A stretch of DNA of 36,283 nt from an uncultured Isosphaeraceae bacterium (GCA_937858365.1 CALLYK010000129.1:1-36283); one strand, 5' to 3'. Positions 6,940 through 14,920 are shown, counted from the first letter of the stretch. Translations and numbers: made by a program. Notes: generated by a model from the letters alone, not told the origin.

Positions 6940-8091
6940 CCATTCGAGCTCACGAATCATCATTACAATATGATATAATGTAGTGGAAGGTAGGTAGTTC
7001 GTCCGCGGGGTGAGGTCTCGATCCAGGACCTCCGCCCATGTGCCGTCAGTCGCGTGAAGATAGTGGTCCCAGAAAAGGCAGCCCAACGCCTCGGCTTCAC
7101 GATCTAGGTCGGCGAGGCCGCCTCGGACTGCCGATGCGAAACGCAAGGCCTTCACGGCCTCGCAGACGGGCCAGATGCGCTTGGTTTCCTTGAGGACCTT
7201 TCCTTCGGGGCCAACCTCGTCGAAGACCCCGCCGAATTCGCGGTCGGTCCCTCGCGCCAGGGCCCAGGCGAGGAACCGGTCGGCAACCTCCTCAAGTTGG
7301 TCCGCGCGGGTTGGGAATTCCCGCTCGCGGGCCAACCGCAACCAACGATGGATGAGCCAGACCCATTCAAAATGATGTCCCGGCTCGCGGACCGAGCCAA
7401 GCTCGGCGTTGGGCGACCAGTCCTCGTCGAAATGCTCGACCAACGTGAACGTCTCGCGGTCGATGAAGGCCTTAAGGAAGGGCCCCAACACGGCGTTCGC
7501 CACCTCTCCGAAGACTTCTTCCCGAGTTTCCTCGAAAAGGAACAAACACGCCTCGAAAAGGTGCATGTGCGGGTTTTGCTGACGCAACGCTCCGGTGTCT
7601 CTCATGTCCTCGTCAAGCGCCGTGACGAAACCCTGGTCGGGCGCCCGAAACCTCTCGTTGAGAAAGGAAACGGTCTCGCGGGCGAGGACCAACGCGTGTT
7701 CGTCGCCGCACGATCGAAACTGGGACCAGCAGGCGAGAAGGACGAATGCATGCGCATAAAGCTGGCGGGTCTCCGAGGGGAGGGGGCCTCGGTGACCCAG
7801 GGCGAACTTCCATCCCCCCCTGGCGCTGACTCGATAGTGTTGGCACAGATGCTCAAACCCGCGCCTAGCGATATCAGCCGCCCAGGGAAGGTCGCCCAAG
7901 GCGGCCCCTTCCGCGAACGTGAAGACCTGTCGGCATTGCGTCAGAAGGCGGCGATAGGGCAGGGCGACCGGCTCGAGCCTTAAGTCGAGCCGTTCGTGGA
8001 ACCCGCCGGAAACGGGGTCGACCCCACGCGTGCGCCATGCCGGCAGGAGGGACCGGACCAAATGCTCCTTGATCCGTTCATCGAACGTCAT
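6904..8091 (-). CDS. AGE-family sugar epimerase/isomerase (N-acylglucosamine 2-epimerase or mannose isomerase type)
   Basis: The 395-residue protein has the usual length and (alpha/alpha)6-barrel motifs of the AGE superfamily: RLLTQCRQVFTFAEGA, the catalytic-site segment QNPHMHLFEA (about 172-181), EPGHHFEWVWLIHRW (about 236-250), KRIWPVCEAVKALRFA and TLYHIVMMIRE near the end. Members interconvert N-acyl-glucosamine and -mannosamine, or mannose/glucose and fructose, in the cytosol; sequence alone does not settle the substrate. It follows a small membrane protein gene on the same strand after 15 bases and is likely co-transcribed with it. Near the C-terminus the codons at about 6952-6980 (TTA, TAT, ATT, GTA) are strikingly AT-rich for this genome. 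Confidence 0.85.
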   Translation of the reverse strand: MTFDERIKEHLVRSLLPAWRTRGVDPVSGGFHERLDLRLEPVALPYRRLLTQCRQVFTFAEGAALGDLPWAADIARRGFEHLCQHYRVSARGGWKFALGHRGPLPSETRQLYAHAFVLLACWSQFRSCGDEHALVLARETVSFLNERFRAPDQGFVTALDEDMRDTGALRQQNPHMHLFEACLFLFEETREEVFGEVANAVLGPFLKAFIDRETFTLVEHFDEDWSPNAELGSVREPGHHFEWVWLIHRWLRLAREREFPTRADQLEEVADRFLAWALARGTDREFGGVFDEVGPEGKVLKETKRIWPVCEAVKALRFASAVRGGLADLDREAEALGCLFWDHYLHATDGTWAEVLDRDLTPRTNYLPSTTLYHIVMMIRELEWLRSGSQTRWVC

Positions 8092-8106
8092 GATGGTCCG
8101 CTCAAT

Positions 8107-8571
8107 TCAACCAACCGGGTTTCGGACCTCGGCCCGTTCGGACGGAACGAAGGACTCGGGTGCGGGGGCCCCGATACGCGCGTTGGAGATGTTACCGGTC
8201 GGTATCAAGCGACCAAGCAGTTCGCGAAGCGGTCCACCTCGGATCGTGATCGTGTCGGCCGGTGGTGGGGGCGTCATGACCATCGTCTCGACCGACCGCG
8301 CAGGTGTCCTGTCCTCCAAGTACATTTCCTTGAGGGCCCGCACCTTCTCGCGCATTGCCTGGTTCTCCTCCTCCAGTCGCTGGATCTCGCGCTGCGAGTA
8401 ACGCGAGTCTTGGTTCAGGCCGACCGCGTAGCAACCTCCGCCGACGGCCGCTACCGTGACGATCAACTGCAACTTGGCCTCGGAGACATAAATCAGACCA
8501 TAAATGAAAATCGCGCCGACGGTGCAGATACCCAGGGCGAAAATCAAATGCTTGGTCCCGATCGGCGGCAT
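8107..8571 (-). CDS. Small membrane protein with coiled coil, function unknown
   Basis: The 154-residue product has two N-terminal hydrophobic helices (about 9-28, LIFALGICTVGAIFIYGLIY, and 33-50, KLQLIVTVAAVGGGCYAV), then a coiled coil (YSQREIQRLEEENQAMREKV RALKEMY, about 58-86), then a Pro-rich linker and a tail. It looks like a membrane-anchored scaffold. The family is not recognised. The ATG at 8571 has AAGGA at good spacing, and a promoter-like TTGAGC-18-TATAGT lies upstream on this strand. It is the first gene of a probable two-gene unit with the AGE-family enzyme. Confidence 0.65.
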   Translation of the reverse strand: MPPIGTKHLIFALGICTVGAIFIYGLIYVSEAKLQLIVTVAAVGGGCYAVGLNQDSRYSQREIQRLEEENQAMREKVRALKEMYLEDRTPARSVETMVMTPPPPADTITIRGGPLRELLGRLIPTGNISNARIGAPAPESFVPSERAEVRNPVG

Positions 8572-8630
8572 GGCCAGGTCCTTCGAGCGAGAGGTGGTGG
8601 CGTCGCGGAGCGCTCCTCAAGAGAAAACCG

Positions 8631-8660
8631 ACTATAAGGCCAATCAGCCCCCGGGCTCAA
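8631..8660 (-). promoter_or_regulatory. Predicted sigma-70-type promoter for the 8571-6904 unit
   Basis: On the minus strand TTGAGC (8655-8660) and TATAGT (8631-8636) are separated by 18 bases. The match to the consensus hexamers is 4/6 and 5/6. Transcription would start near 8624, giving a leader of about 50 bases before the ATG at 8571. It is back-to-back with the rplM promoter. Confidence 0.45.
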
Positions 8661-8684
8661 GGTCGTTACGTCGCCAGAGGGACC

Positions 8685-8712
8685 TTGACGCCGGTGGCGC
8701 CACCGGTAACAT
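8685..8712 (+). promoter_or_regulatory. Predicted rplM-rpsI promoter whose spacer is a perfect palindrome
   Basis: TTGACG (8685-8690) and TAACAT (8707-8712) are separated by exactly 16 bases, and those 16 bases (8691-8706) are the perfect palindrome CCGGTGGCGCCACCGG. The start of transcription would be near 8719. A palindrome filling the spacer suits a dimeric regulator bound on the face of the promoter; it could also be coincidence in GC-rich DNA. Confidence 0.45.
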
Positions 8713-8742
8713 GGGTGTTTCTTCGCTAGCCGCGACCGGCGA

Positions 8743-8800
8743 GTGCGCGGGTCCTTTCCCGCCGCCTTGATGGACCGCCGGCCCCCAACGGACCTCGCAC
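8743..8800 (+). promoter_or_regulatory. rplM: Candidate rplM leader RNA structure
   Basis: GTGCGCGGGTCC (8743-8754) can pair with GGACCTCGCAC (8790-8800): GTGCG with CGCAC and GGTCC with GGACC, closing just four bases before the rplM ATG at 8805. No Shine-Dalgarno sequence is seen before that ATG. A helix at this position would control access to the start codon and recalls the autoregulatory r-protein leaders known for other bacteria, but it is not a recognised L13 leader family. Confidence 0.35.
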
Positions 8801-8804
8801 ACTC

Positions 8805-9437
8805 ATGAATTGCTTTCAATCCAAGGCGGGACAACTCGCCCCCCAGTGGTACGTGATCGACGCCTCGAACCAGGTCGTCGGCCGCCTCGCCGCTCAGATC
8901 GCCCCCATCCTCATGGGCAAGCACCGTCCCACCTACACGCCCCATATAGACACCGGCGACTACGTGATCGTCACCAACGTCGACAAGGTCGTCTTCACCG
9001 GGAACAAGTGGCGGCAAAAGAGCTACCAGCGGTACACGGGACACCCCGGGGGTCAGCGTGACGAAGTGGCCTGGAAGCTCTTCGAACGCCACCCCGAACG
9101 CATTCTGGAAATGGCGATCAAGCGTATGATGCCCAAGAACAAGATCGCCCGCCACATGATGGGCAAACTCAAGCTCGTCGTCGGCGCCGATCACGAGCAC
9201 CAGGCGCAGCAGCCCATTCCCCTTGCGGCCGTCACGGGCCGGCCGGCCTCAGTGGGGGCCCTTTGGGCGCCTCCTCCCGTTCCCGCGGGTGAACCCGGCG
9301 CGCGTCGGCGGAAGGCCAAAGAGAAGGCCAAGGCCGAAGCGGTCAAGCGCGCGAGCGAGACGGAAGCGTCGTTGCCCGCCCCGCCCGTGGAAGCGTCGCT
9401 GCCCGCTCCCGATCCCGAAAACACTCCGGCTGAGTGA
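8805..9437 (+). CDS. rplM: 50S ribosomal protein L13 with C-terminal extension
   Basis: Residues about 10-150 are a full L13: WYVIDASNQVVGRLAAQIAP, GKHRPTYTPHIDTGDYVIV, VVFTGNKWRQKSYQRYTGHP, then the ERHPERILEMAIKRMMPKNK segment. L13 is an early-assembling protein of the large subunit. Typical L13 is about 140-150 residues; this one has 210. The extra 60 residues are Ala/Pro/Lys/Glu-rich (RRRKAKEKAKAEAVKRASET and ASLPAPPVEASLPAPD) and look disordered. The rpsI gene follows after 27 bases, the conserved rplM-rpsI order. Expression is probably driven by the promoter at 8685-8712, with a structured leader. Confidence 0.95.
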   Translation: MNCFQSKAGQLAPQWYVIDASNQVVGRLAAQIAPILMGKHRPTYTPHIDTGDYVIVTNVDKVVFTGNKWRQKSYQRYTGHPGGQRDEVAWKLFERHPERILEMAIKRMMPKNKIARHMMGKLKLVVGADHEHQAQQPIPLAAVTGRPASVGALWAPPPVPAGEPGARRRKAKEKAKAEAVKRASETEASLPAPPVEASLPAPDPENTPAE

Positions 9438-9464
9438 TCCCTATCCTCAAGGACCGCACGACTC

Positions 9465-9866
9465 ATGGCCACGTCTGAGAAGATTTATTGCTGGGGGACC
9501 GGGCGCCGCAAGACGGCCGTCGCTCGCGTCCGCGTTCGTGAAGGCACGGGTCTGTTTCTGGTGAATGACCTGCCGGTTGACGAGTATTTCACGGTCGAGG
9601 GGGAGCGAGGGACCGTTCGCGGGCCCATCGCGGCCACCGAGATGGGTGATCGCGTGGACATCTTCGTGAACGTCCATGGCAGCGGCAAATGCAGCCAGGC
9701 CGACGCGATCGTGATGGGACTGGCGCGGGCCCTCAAGGAGCACCGCCCCGACCTGGAACCGGCCCTACGCGCGGGTGACTTCATGACCCGCGACCCGCGT
9801 AAGGTCGAACGCAAGAAATACGGACATAAGAAGGCCCGTAAGTCGTTCCAGTTCTCCAAGCGTTGA
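9465..9866 (+). CDS. rpsI: 30S ribosomal protein S9
   Basis: The 133-residue product has the S9 hallmarks: WGTGRRKTAVARVRVREGTG at the N-terminus, VHGSGKCSQADAIVMGLARA in the middle and the basic tail DPRKVERKKYGHKKARKSFQ ending FSKR, which reaches the P-site tRNA in the small subunit. The length is normal. It follows rplM by 27 bases with a weak AAGGA upstream, and a strong hairpin at 9879-9908 ends the operon. Confidence 0.96.
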   Translation: MATSEKIYCWGTGRRKTAVARVRVREGTGLFLVNDLPVDEYFTVEGERGTVRGPIAATEMGDRVDIFVNVHGSGKCSQADAIVMGLARALKEHRPDLEPALRAGDFMTRDPRKVERKKYGHKKARKSFQFSKR

Positions 9867-9878
9867 TCTTGGCCAAAA

Positions 9879-9908
9879 GGAAGAGGACTGGGGACCCAGT
9901 CCTCTTCC
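9879..9908. terminator. Bidirectional hairpin between rpsI and fhs
   Basis: GGAAGAGGACTGGG (9879-9892) pairs perfectly with CCCAGTCCTCTTCC (9895-9908), a 14-base stem with a minimal loop. It sits between the converging rpsI (+) and fhs (-) genes, 12 and 28 bases from their stops. There is no long T-run on the plus strand; on the minus strand a run from the preceding AAAA (9875-9878) gives TTTT after the stem, so it fits best as an intrinsic terminator for fhs while also shielding rpsI. Confidence 0.75.
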
Positions 9909-9936
9909 GTGTCCTGATCGTCGCCGGAACTCGTGC

Positions 9937-11604
9937 TTAGGTGAGTCCGATGATGTTCCCCTCCCGGTCCACGTCGATCCGTTCGGCGGCCGGGCGGTGG
10001 GGCAATCCGGGCATCCTAACGATGTCGCCCGTGAGCGCCACAAGGAAGCCCGCGCCTGCGGCCACTTCGATGTCGCGCACCGTGATCGTGAAGCCTTGGG
10101 GACGACCCCTGAGCTTGGGGTTGTCTGAGAGGGAGTCTTGCGTCTTGGCCATGCAGATCGGCAAGTCGCCGTGGCCGAACTTGCGGGCCCGCTTGAGCTT
10201 CACCTGGGCGTCGTGAAGAATGCTCACGCCATCGGCGCCGTACATCGCCTTGGCAATGATTTCCAGCTTCTCCTCGGCAGGCGTTTCGAGCGAATAGAGG
10301 GGCCGATAGGGGGTCTCGGGACCGGCCGTTGCCGCGACCACGAGTTCAGCCAACTCCACCGCGCCAGCACCGCCGTGGGCGAAGACGTTGGCGGTGGCGC
10401 AGGGGACGCGTCGGGCCGCGCAGAAGTCGTGGATCACTTGAATCTCGTCGTCGCCATCTTCGCCTCGCTGGTTGATCGCGACGATCGTGGGCTTGCCGAA
10501 GTGATGGGCCGCGTCGAGGTGGGCGGCCAGGTTCTCGATGCCTCGCGCGACGGCCTCGGGGTCGTTGTGGGTCAGCTCATCGATGGGGGTCCCGCCGTGC
10601 ATCTTCAGGGCGCGCACGGTGGCGACGATCACGATGGCCGCTGGGTTCAGGCCGCCGATTCGGCACTTGATGTCGAAGAACTTCTCAGCTCCCAGGTCAA
10701 ACGCAAAACCGGCCTCGGTGATCGCGAATTCGCCGAAGGCCAGGGCCATGCGGGTCGCCAGGATGGAGTTGCAGCCGTGGGCGATATTGGCGAACGGGCC
10801 GCCGTGGACGAACGCGGGCGTTCCCTCGCGCGACTGGACCAGGTTGGGCAAGAGGGCCTCGTTCAAGATGGAGCAAAGGGCCCCTGTGGTCCCCATCGAC
10901 CCCGCGTAAACCGGCATTCCCTGCCGCGTGTAGCCCACCAGGACACGTTCGAGGCGGGCCTTCAGATCGCTTGGGGAATCGGCCAGGCAGAGGATGGCCA
11001 TGATCTCGCTGGCGGCTGTGATGTCGAAGCCCGACTCCCGGGCCGTCCCGCCCACGTTTGCTCCGCCAAGGCCGATCACGATCTTGCGCAAGGCCCGATC
11101 GTTCATGTCAAGGCAGCGCTTCCAGAGGACGCGCGCGGGGTCCACGTCCGTTTCGTCGAAGTGAATGCGATTGTCAATGATTGCAGCGAGCAAGTTATGA
11201 GCGGCCGTGATCGCGTGAAAATCGCCCGTGAACTGAAGGTTGATCATGTCCGACGGTTCCAAACGGCAGGCGCCGCCGCCCGTGGCGCCCCCTTTCCGTC
11301 CGAAGACGGGGCCCATCGACGGTTGCCGCAAGGCGAGGTTGGCCCGCTTGCCGATCCGTCTAAGCCCTTGGGCCAGACCGATGGAGGTGGTCGTTTTGCC
11401 TTCGCCGGCCGGCGTGGGCGTGATCGCCGAGACGAGAACGAGCTTGCCCGGAGGGCGATGCGAAGCCGCGTCGCCAAGGGCCTCAAGCCGGACCTTGGCC
11501 TTGTCGCGGCCGTAAGGCTCCAGGTGTTCAGGGGAGATGCCCAGATCGTGGGCGACGTCGAAGATGGGCCTCATGCCGATCGGGGCGTGGTGGGGACCGG
11601 GCAT
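9937..11604 (-). CDS. fhs: Formate-tetrahydrofolate ligase
   Basis: The product (555 residues from the ATG at 11602-11604; an alternative ATG lies at 11574) has the FTHFS signature: ITPTPAGEGKTTTSIGLAQG (the ATP-binding P-loop), RQPSMGPVFGRKGGATGGG, FTGDFHAITAAHNLLAA and DIAASEIMAI-like TAASEIMAILCLA, and PTIVAINQRGEDGDDEIQVI. The enzyme joins formate to tetrahydrofolate using ATP, giving 10-formyl-THF for one-carbon metabolism. The length is normal (about 555-560). A longer in-frame start at 11760 would add a basic leader antisense-like in composition and is not chosen. It follows the DUF4058 gene by 26 bases on the same strand and is the last gene of the rsfS-peptidase-DUF4058-fhs run. Confidence 0.95.
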   Translation of the reverse strand: MPGPHHAPIGMRPIFDVAHDLGISPEHLEPYGRDKAKVRLEALGDAASHRPPGKLVLVSAITPTPAGEGKTTTSIGLAQGLRRIGKRANLALRQPSMGPVFGRKGGATGGGACRLEPSDMINLQFTGDFHAITAAHNLLAAIIDNRIHFDETDVDPARVLWKRCLDMNDRALRKIVIGLGGANVGGTARESGFDITAASEIMAILCLADSPSDLKARLERVLVGYTRQGMPVYAGSMGTTGALCSILNEALLPNLVQSREGTPAFVHGGPFANIAHGCNSILATRMALAFGEFAITEAGFAFDLGAEKFFDIKCRIGGLNPAAIVIVATVRALKMHGGTPIDELTHNDPEAVARGIENLAAHLDAAHHFGKPTIVAINQRGEDGDDEIQVIHDFCAARRVPCATANVFAHGGAGAVELAELVVAATAGPETPYRPLYSLETPAEEKLEIIAKAMYGADGVSILHDAQVKLKRARKFGHGDLPICMAKTQDSLSDNPKLRGRPQGFTITVRDIEVAAGAGFLVALTGDIVRMPGLPHRPAAERIDVDREGNIIGLT

Positions 11605-11630
11605 CAATCGGGACTCGCGAAAAAAGGGAC

Positions 11631-12341
11631 TCAAGCCGGTCGGCTGTGCCGACAGGCGTTGTGATAGTTGGAGTCGAGGTCGAGTCGAACCATGAGTCGC
11701 GGGCCGCGTACGAGAGGGAGCGACGGCAGCGGAGCGCCGACTTCGAGTGGTTGGACCCAAGTGTCCAGACGCTCGACCTGCGGCCGGCGTACCGGGCGAA
11801 TTGCGGTGGCATAGAGGTCAAGCCCGGTTCGCTCGGCGCCCTGCATGGCCATGAGTTCGCCGTGTAAATCGCCCGTTCGGTTCGTCACGATCGCGACGAT
11901 GACCACGCCGACCCCTTCGTGAAGAGAGGTCGCGCACTTGGCAGCGAAGGCCTTTCGCGACCCCGCACGGTCTTTGTTGCCCGGACTGATCAGCTCGACG
12001 GCCTCCACGAGCACGTTCATGTCCGAAGACACGAGGGCCTCGATTTGGTCCGGGAATTCCAGAGGAACGCGCATCGTCGGTGGCGGGGCGACCCACGTGG
12101 GGGCCTCGGCCAGGGCAGCTCCGCCTTCCGATCGCGTCGTCGGCTTGGAAAGACGCGACTCTTCGAAAGACCCGATGTCCACTTCGACTCGGCCCCCGCC
12201 GTGGGCCGCAAGTTCCGCGTGGTCGCCTTCCGGCAGGAGGCGGTCCAGAGCATTCGCGATGCTCGTGACCCACATGGAGAGAAACGACTCCCAATGTCGA
12301 GCGGGCGACAACGGCGGGTGGAAGTGGTCAAGCAACGGCAT
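11631..12341 (-). CDS. DUF4058 family protein
   Basis: Starting at the ATG 12339-12341 the product is 236 residues, beginning MPLLDHFHPPLSPARHWESF and continuing SMWVTSIANALDRLLPEG and VEVDIGSFEES. The core EALVSSDMNVLVEAVELISP followed by GNKDRAGSRKAFAAKCATSL and VGVVIVAIVTNRTGDLH is the DUF4058 pattern, which resembles a PD-(D/E)xK nuclease-like fold with an ELISPGNK motif; the biochemical role is unknown. These genes are abundant in cyanobacteria and planctomycetes. The ATG lies four bases after the peptidase stop, so the two are probably translated in tandem. Longer in-frame starts overlap the peptidase gene and are rejected. Confidence 0.8.
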   Translation of the reverse strand: MPLLDHFHPPLSPARHWESFLSMWVTSIANALDRLLPEGDHAELAAHGGGRVEVDIGSFEESRLSKPTTRSEGGAALAEAPTWVAPPPTMRVPLEFPDQIEALVSSDMNVLVEAVELISPGNKDRAGSRKAFAAKCATSLHEGVGVVIVAIVTNRTGDLHGELMAMQGAERTGLDLYATAIRPVRRPQVERLDTWVQPLEVGAPLPSLPLVRGPRLMVRLDLDSNYHNACRHSRPA

Positions 12342-12345
12342 CGCG

Positions 12346-14397
12346 TCACCGCAGGTACTTGGCCAACCAGCCGTGCATCTCGTTCCACCAGACGATGCGA
12401 TTGGCGGGCTTAAGGACCCAGTGTCCCTCGTCGGGGAAGAGGACCAGGCGGCTGGGTACACCCCGGCGCTGGAGGGCCGTGAAGAGGCCCATGCCCTGCG
12501 CCTCGGGGACCCGAAAGTCAAGGGCCCCGTGGGTCACGAGCATCGGTGTCTTGAAGTTTTGCACGAACGATGATGGTGACATTTTTTGATAAAGTTCGGG
12601 CTTGTCCCATGGGGTGCCGCCGAACTCCCACTCGGGGAACCAGAGTTCCTCGGTGGTGCCGTACTTGCTGGGGGTGTCGAAGACGCCCGCGTGCGAGATG
12701 AGGGCCTTAAAGCGGTCAGTGTGGCCAGCGATCCAGTTGACCATGAAGCCGCCATAAGAGCCCCCAGCCGCCGCCATCCGGTCCTTGTCGAGGAACGGGT
12801 AGGTCGCCAGGGCGTGGTCGAGCCCTTTCATGAGGTCCTCGTACACGCGACCGGTCCAGTCCTTGCTGATTTGGTCAGTGAACTTCTGGCCGAACCCGGT
12901 CGAGCCACGCGGGTTGATCGCTACAACGGCGTAACCAGGGGCGGCGAAGAGTTGGTAGTTCCAGCGCGCGTGCCATTCGTCGTGCCAGGCCCCTTGAGGG
13001 CCCCCGTGGATGAGGAAGAGCACGGGGTACTTCTTGTTCCTGTCGAAGCCGGGGGGACGAACCAGCCAACCTTGCACCTGGTCGCCGTCGGCGCCCGAGA
13101 ACGTGAACGACTCAGCCTTGGAAAGTTCGAGGTTGGCGACCAGGGCGTCGTTGTGGTGGGTCAAGGCGCGTTGGTCCTTGCCTTGGATATCGCAGGCGTA
13201 GAGTTCGGTGGGATGATTGGACTCGCCATGCGTGAAAACGATGACCTCGTCGCGGGCCGTCGAGAAAGCGGCGTTTGAGCCATCGGAGACGAGCCGCAAG
13301 GAAATGAGCTTGGGATTATCTTTGAGCACTCGGGCATCGTCGGCCGTCGCCGCAATCACCACACGGCCCCGATCATCGAGTACAACGAAGAAGTGGCTAC
13401 CGCTAGAGGACCAGGCGAACGATTGCACCGGGCGATCGAGAGAAGACGAGACATCGGTGGCGGGGCCCCCCGCGCGAGGCCGTCGCTTGAGGACCCAAAG
13501 GTCGGCCTCGAAACCGGCGCGGCCCTGACTGACGTAGGCGATCGACTTGCCGTCGGGGGAATAGGCCGGTTGGCCGTCGGCCCCCTCGTTGTCGGCCGTG
13601 AGATTGCGGGGCTGGCCTCCCGTTGCACTCACCGTCCATACGTCGTTGTTCGTGCTCCATGCGTGGTCCTTTAGCGGTTCGGACGTGAAGGCCAATTCCG
13701 AGCCGTCTGGCGCCCATGCGTATTCGTTCGACCCACCGAACGGCCCCGGCGGCACGTTCGCCGTCCAGTTCGGGATCAGGTCCTTCGCCTCGCCCGTTTT
13801 GGCGTCGCACACAAAAAGGTGGGAGCGCTTCCCCTCGTCCCAGGCTTGCCAATGACGAAACATCAAGTGGTCGTAAATGCGTACTTTGCTTTTGTTCGCG
13901 GCCTTGTCGGCGTCTTTCTGGGCGGTCTCGTCGACGCCCGAGCCTGGATGGACCTCCGCGACGAACGCGAGCTTGTCTCCCTTGGGGGACCAGATTGGGC
14001 CTGAGACGTCGATCGGCAGTTTGGTGAGTTGACGCGCCTCGCCACCGTCGGTCGGCAAGAGCCAGACCTGCGCCGAGCCCGAGCGGTCGGAGACGAACGC
14101 GATGGTCTTGCCGTCGGGGGACCAGCGGGGATGGTTGTCGGCCCCGGGCGCTGTGGTGAGACGGCGCGCCTCGCCGCCGGCTGTCGGGACGAGCCAGAGA
14201 TCACTGTTCGACTTCCCCGTTTCGCGATTCAGTTCCGAGACCACATAGGCCACGAGCCTGCCGTCGGGCGAGACCTGTGGGTCGGAGACCCCCCTCACGG
14301 CGAGTAGGTCATCGACCTTCATGGGCCGCTTGGTTTGGAACGCGAGGCTGGGGGCCGTCGTCAGTGAAACGACGAGCAAGGCAGGAAAAAGGCGCAT
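12346..14397 (-). CDS. S9-family serine peptidase (prolyl oligopeptidase / acylaminoacyl-peptidase type), secreted
   Basis: From the ATG at 14395-14397 the protein has 683 residues. A signal peptide (MRLFPALLVVSLTTAPSLAF) is followed by a beta-propeller of TolB/PD40-like repeats (SPDGRLVAYVVSEL, SPDGKTIAFVSDRSGSAQVW, SPKGDKLAFVAEVHPG, SPDGKSIAYVSQGRAG). The C-terminal alpha/beta hydrolase has the triad: Ser547 in GGSYGGFMVNW, Asp627 in GALDFRV and His659 in DEGHWV. Such enzymes cleave short peptides or remove acylated N-terminal residues, here probably in the periplasm. The gene begins 13 bases after rsfS and ends four bases before the DUF4058 start. Confidence 0.93.
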   Translation of the reverse strand: MRLFPALLVVSLTTAPSLAFQTKRPMKVDDLLAVRGVSDPQVSPDGRLVAYVVSELNRETGKSNSDLWLVPTAGGEARRLTTAPGADNHPRWSPDGKTIAFVSDRSGSAQVWLLPTDGGEARQLTKLPIDVSGPIWSPKGDKLAFVAEVHPGSGVDETAQKDADKAANKSKVRIYDHLMFRHWQAWDEGKRSHLFVCDAKTGEAKDLIPNWTANVPPGPFGGSNEYAWAPDGSELAFTSEPLKDHAWSTNNDVWTVSATGGQPRNLTADNEGADGQPAYSPDGKSIAYVSQGRAGFEADLWVLKRRPRAGGPATDVSSSLDRPVQSFAWSSSGSHFFVVLDDRGRVVIAATADDARVLKDNPKLISLRLVSDGSNAAFSTARDEVIVFTHGESNHPTELYACDIQGKDQRALTHHNDALVANLELSKAESFTFSGADGDQVQGWLVRPPGFDRNKKYPVLFLIHGGPQGAWHDEWHARWNYQLFAAPGYAVVAINPRGSTGFGQKFTDQISKDWTGRVYEDLMKGLDHALATYPFLDKDRMAAAGGSYGGFMVNWIAGHTDRFKALISHAGVFDTPSKYGTTEELWFPEWEFGGTPWDKPELYQKMSPSSFVQNFKTPMLVTHGALDFRVPEAQGMGLFTALQRRGVPSRLVLFPDEGHWVLKPANRIVWWNEMHGWLAKYLR

Positions 14398-14410
14398 GGC
14401 AGGCGGGCCT

Positions 14411-14920
14411 TCAAACGAGTGTGTTCGGGGTCTCTTCGCCGGTCTTCCAGTCGATGCGCGGGGCGTCGCCCCAGAGGTCTTCCAGAGCGTAGTACGATCG
14501 GGCGTCTTCGGCCAGCACATGGACGACGAAGTCGCCGTAGTCGATCAGGACCCAGCGTCCTTCCTCGTAACCCTCCATGCCGAGCTTCTTCTCGTTGACC
14601 TTCTTCATCTCGGCGTCGATCTCGCTCGCTGCGGACTGGGCCTGACGGCGCGAGACGGTCGAGACGATCACGAAGTAGTCGACGATGGGGGTCAGCTCGC
14701 GCATGTCGAGGAGGAGGACCTCCTTGCCGCGGTTGTCGGTGGCGATCTTGGCGGCGAGTCGGGCGTGTTCCAGCGCCCTGCTGAGTCGCGCGTCATCCCG
14801 GCGCGCGGCGGCATTGGCGGGTGTGGGGTCCTGGACCTCATGGGTCCGCGCGGGGCGACGAGCGGTCCGGGTGGCGATCTTGTCCAGACTCAGGTTCGCG
14901 TTCGGGTTGGTCTTGGCCAT
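14411..14920 (-). CDS. rsfS: Ribosomal silencing factor RsfS
   Basis: The ATG at 14918-14920 is preceded by GGAG. Of 169 residues, about 55-155 form the RsfS/Iojap domain: RLAAKIATDNRGKEVLLLDM, then LTPIVDYFVIVSTVSRRQAQ, LGMEGYEEGRWVLIDYGDFV and VHVLAEDARSYYALEDLWGD. RsfS binds L14 of the large subunit and blocks subunit joining when nutrients are short. The first 50 residues are a basic, low-complexity extension not found in typical short members. It heads the probable operon with the S9 peptidase, DUF4058 and fhs; that grouping is not the usual nadD-rsfS pairing. Confidence 0.93.
   Translation of the reverse strand: MAKTNPNANLSLDKIATRTARRPARTHEVQDPTPANAAARRDDARLSRALEHARLAAKIATDNRGKEVLLLDMRELTPIVDYFVIVSTVSRRQAQSAASEIDAEMKKVNEKKLGMEGYEEGRWVLIDYGDFVVHVLAEDARSYYALEDLWGDAPRIDWKTGEETPNTLV

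Noticed and set aside
6974-6979. TATAAT on the plus strand as a promoter
   Set aside because: No -35 element at the right distance, and it sits inside the AGE-family coding region.
10138-11664. A 508-residue plus-strand frame opposite fhs
   Set aside because: It is the shadow of a highly conserved formate-THF ligase on the other strand; composition is Gly/Asp/Val-rich without domains.
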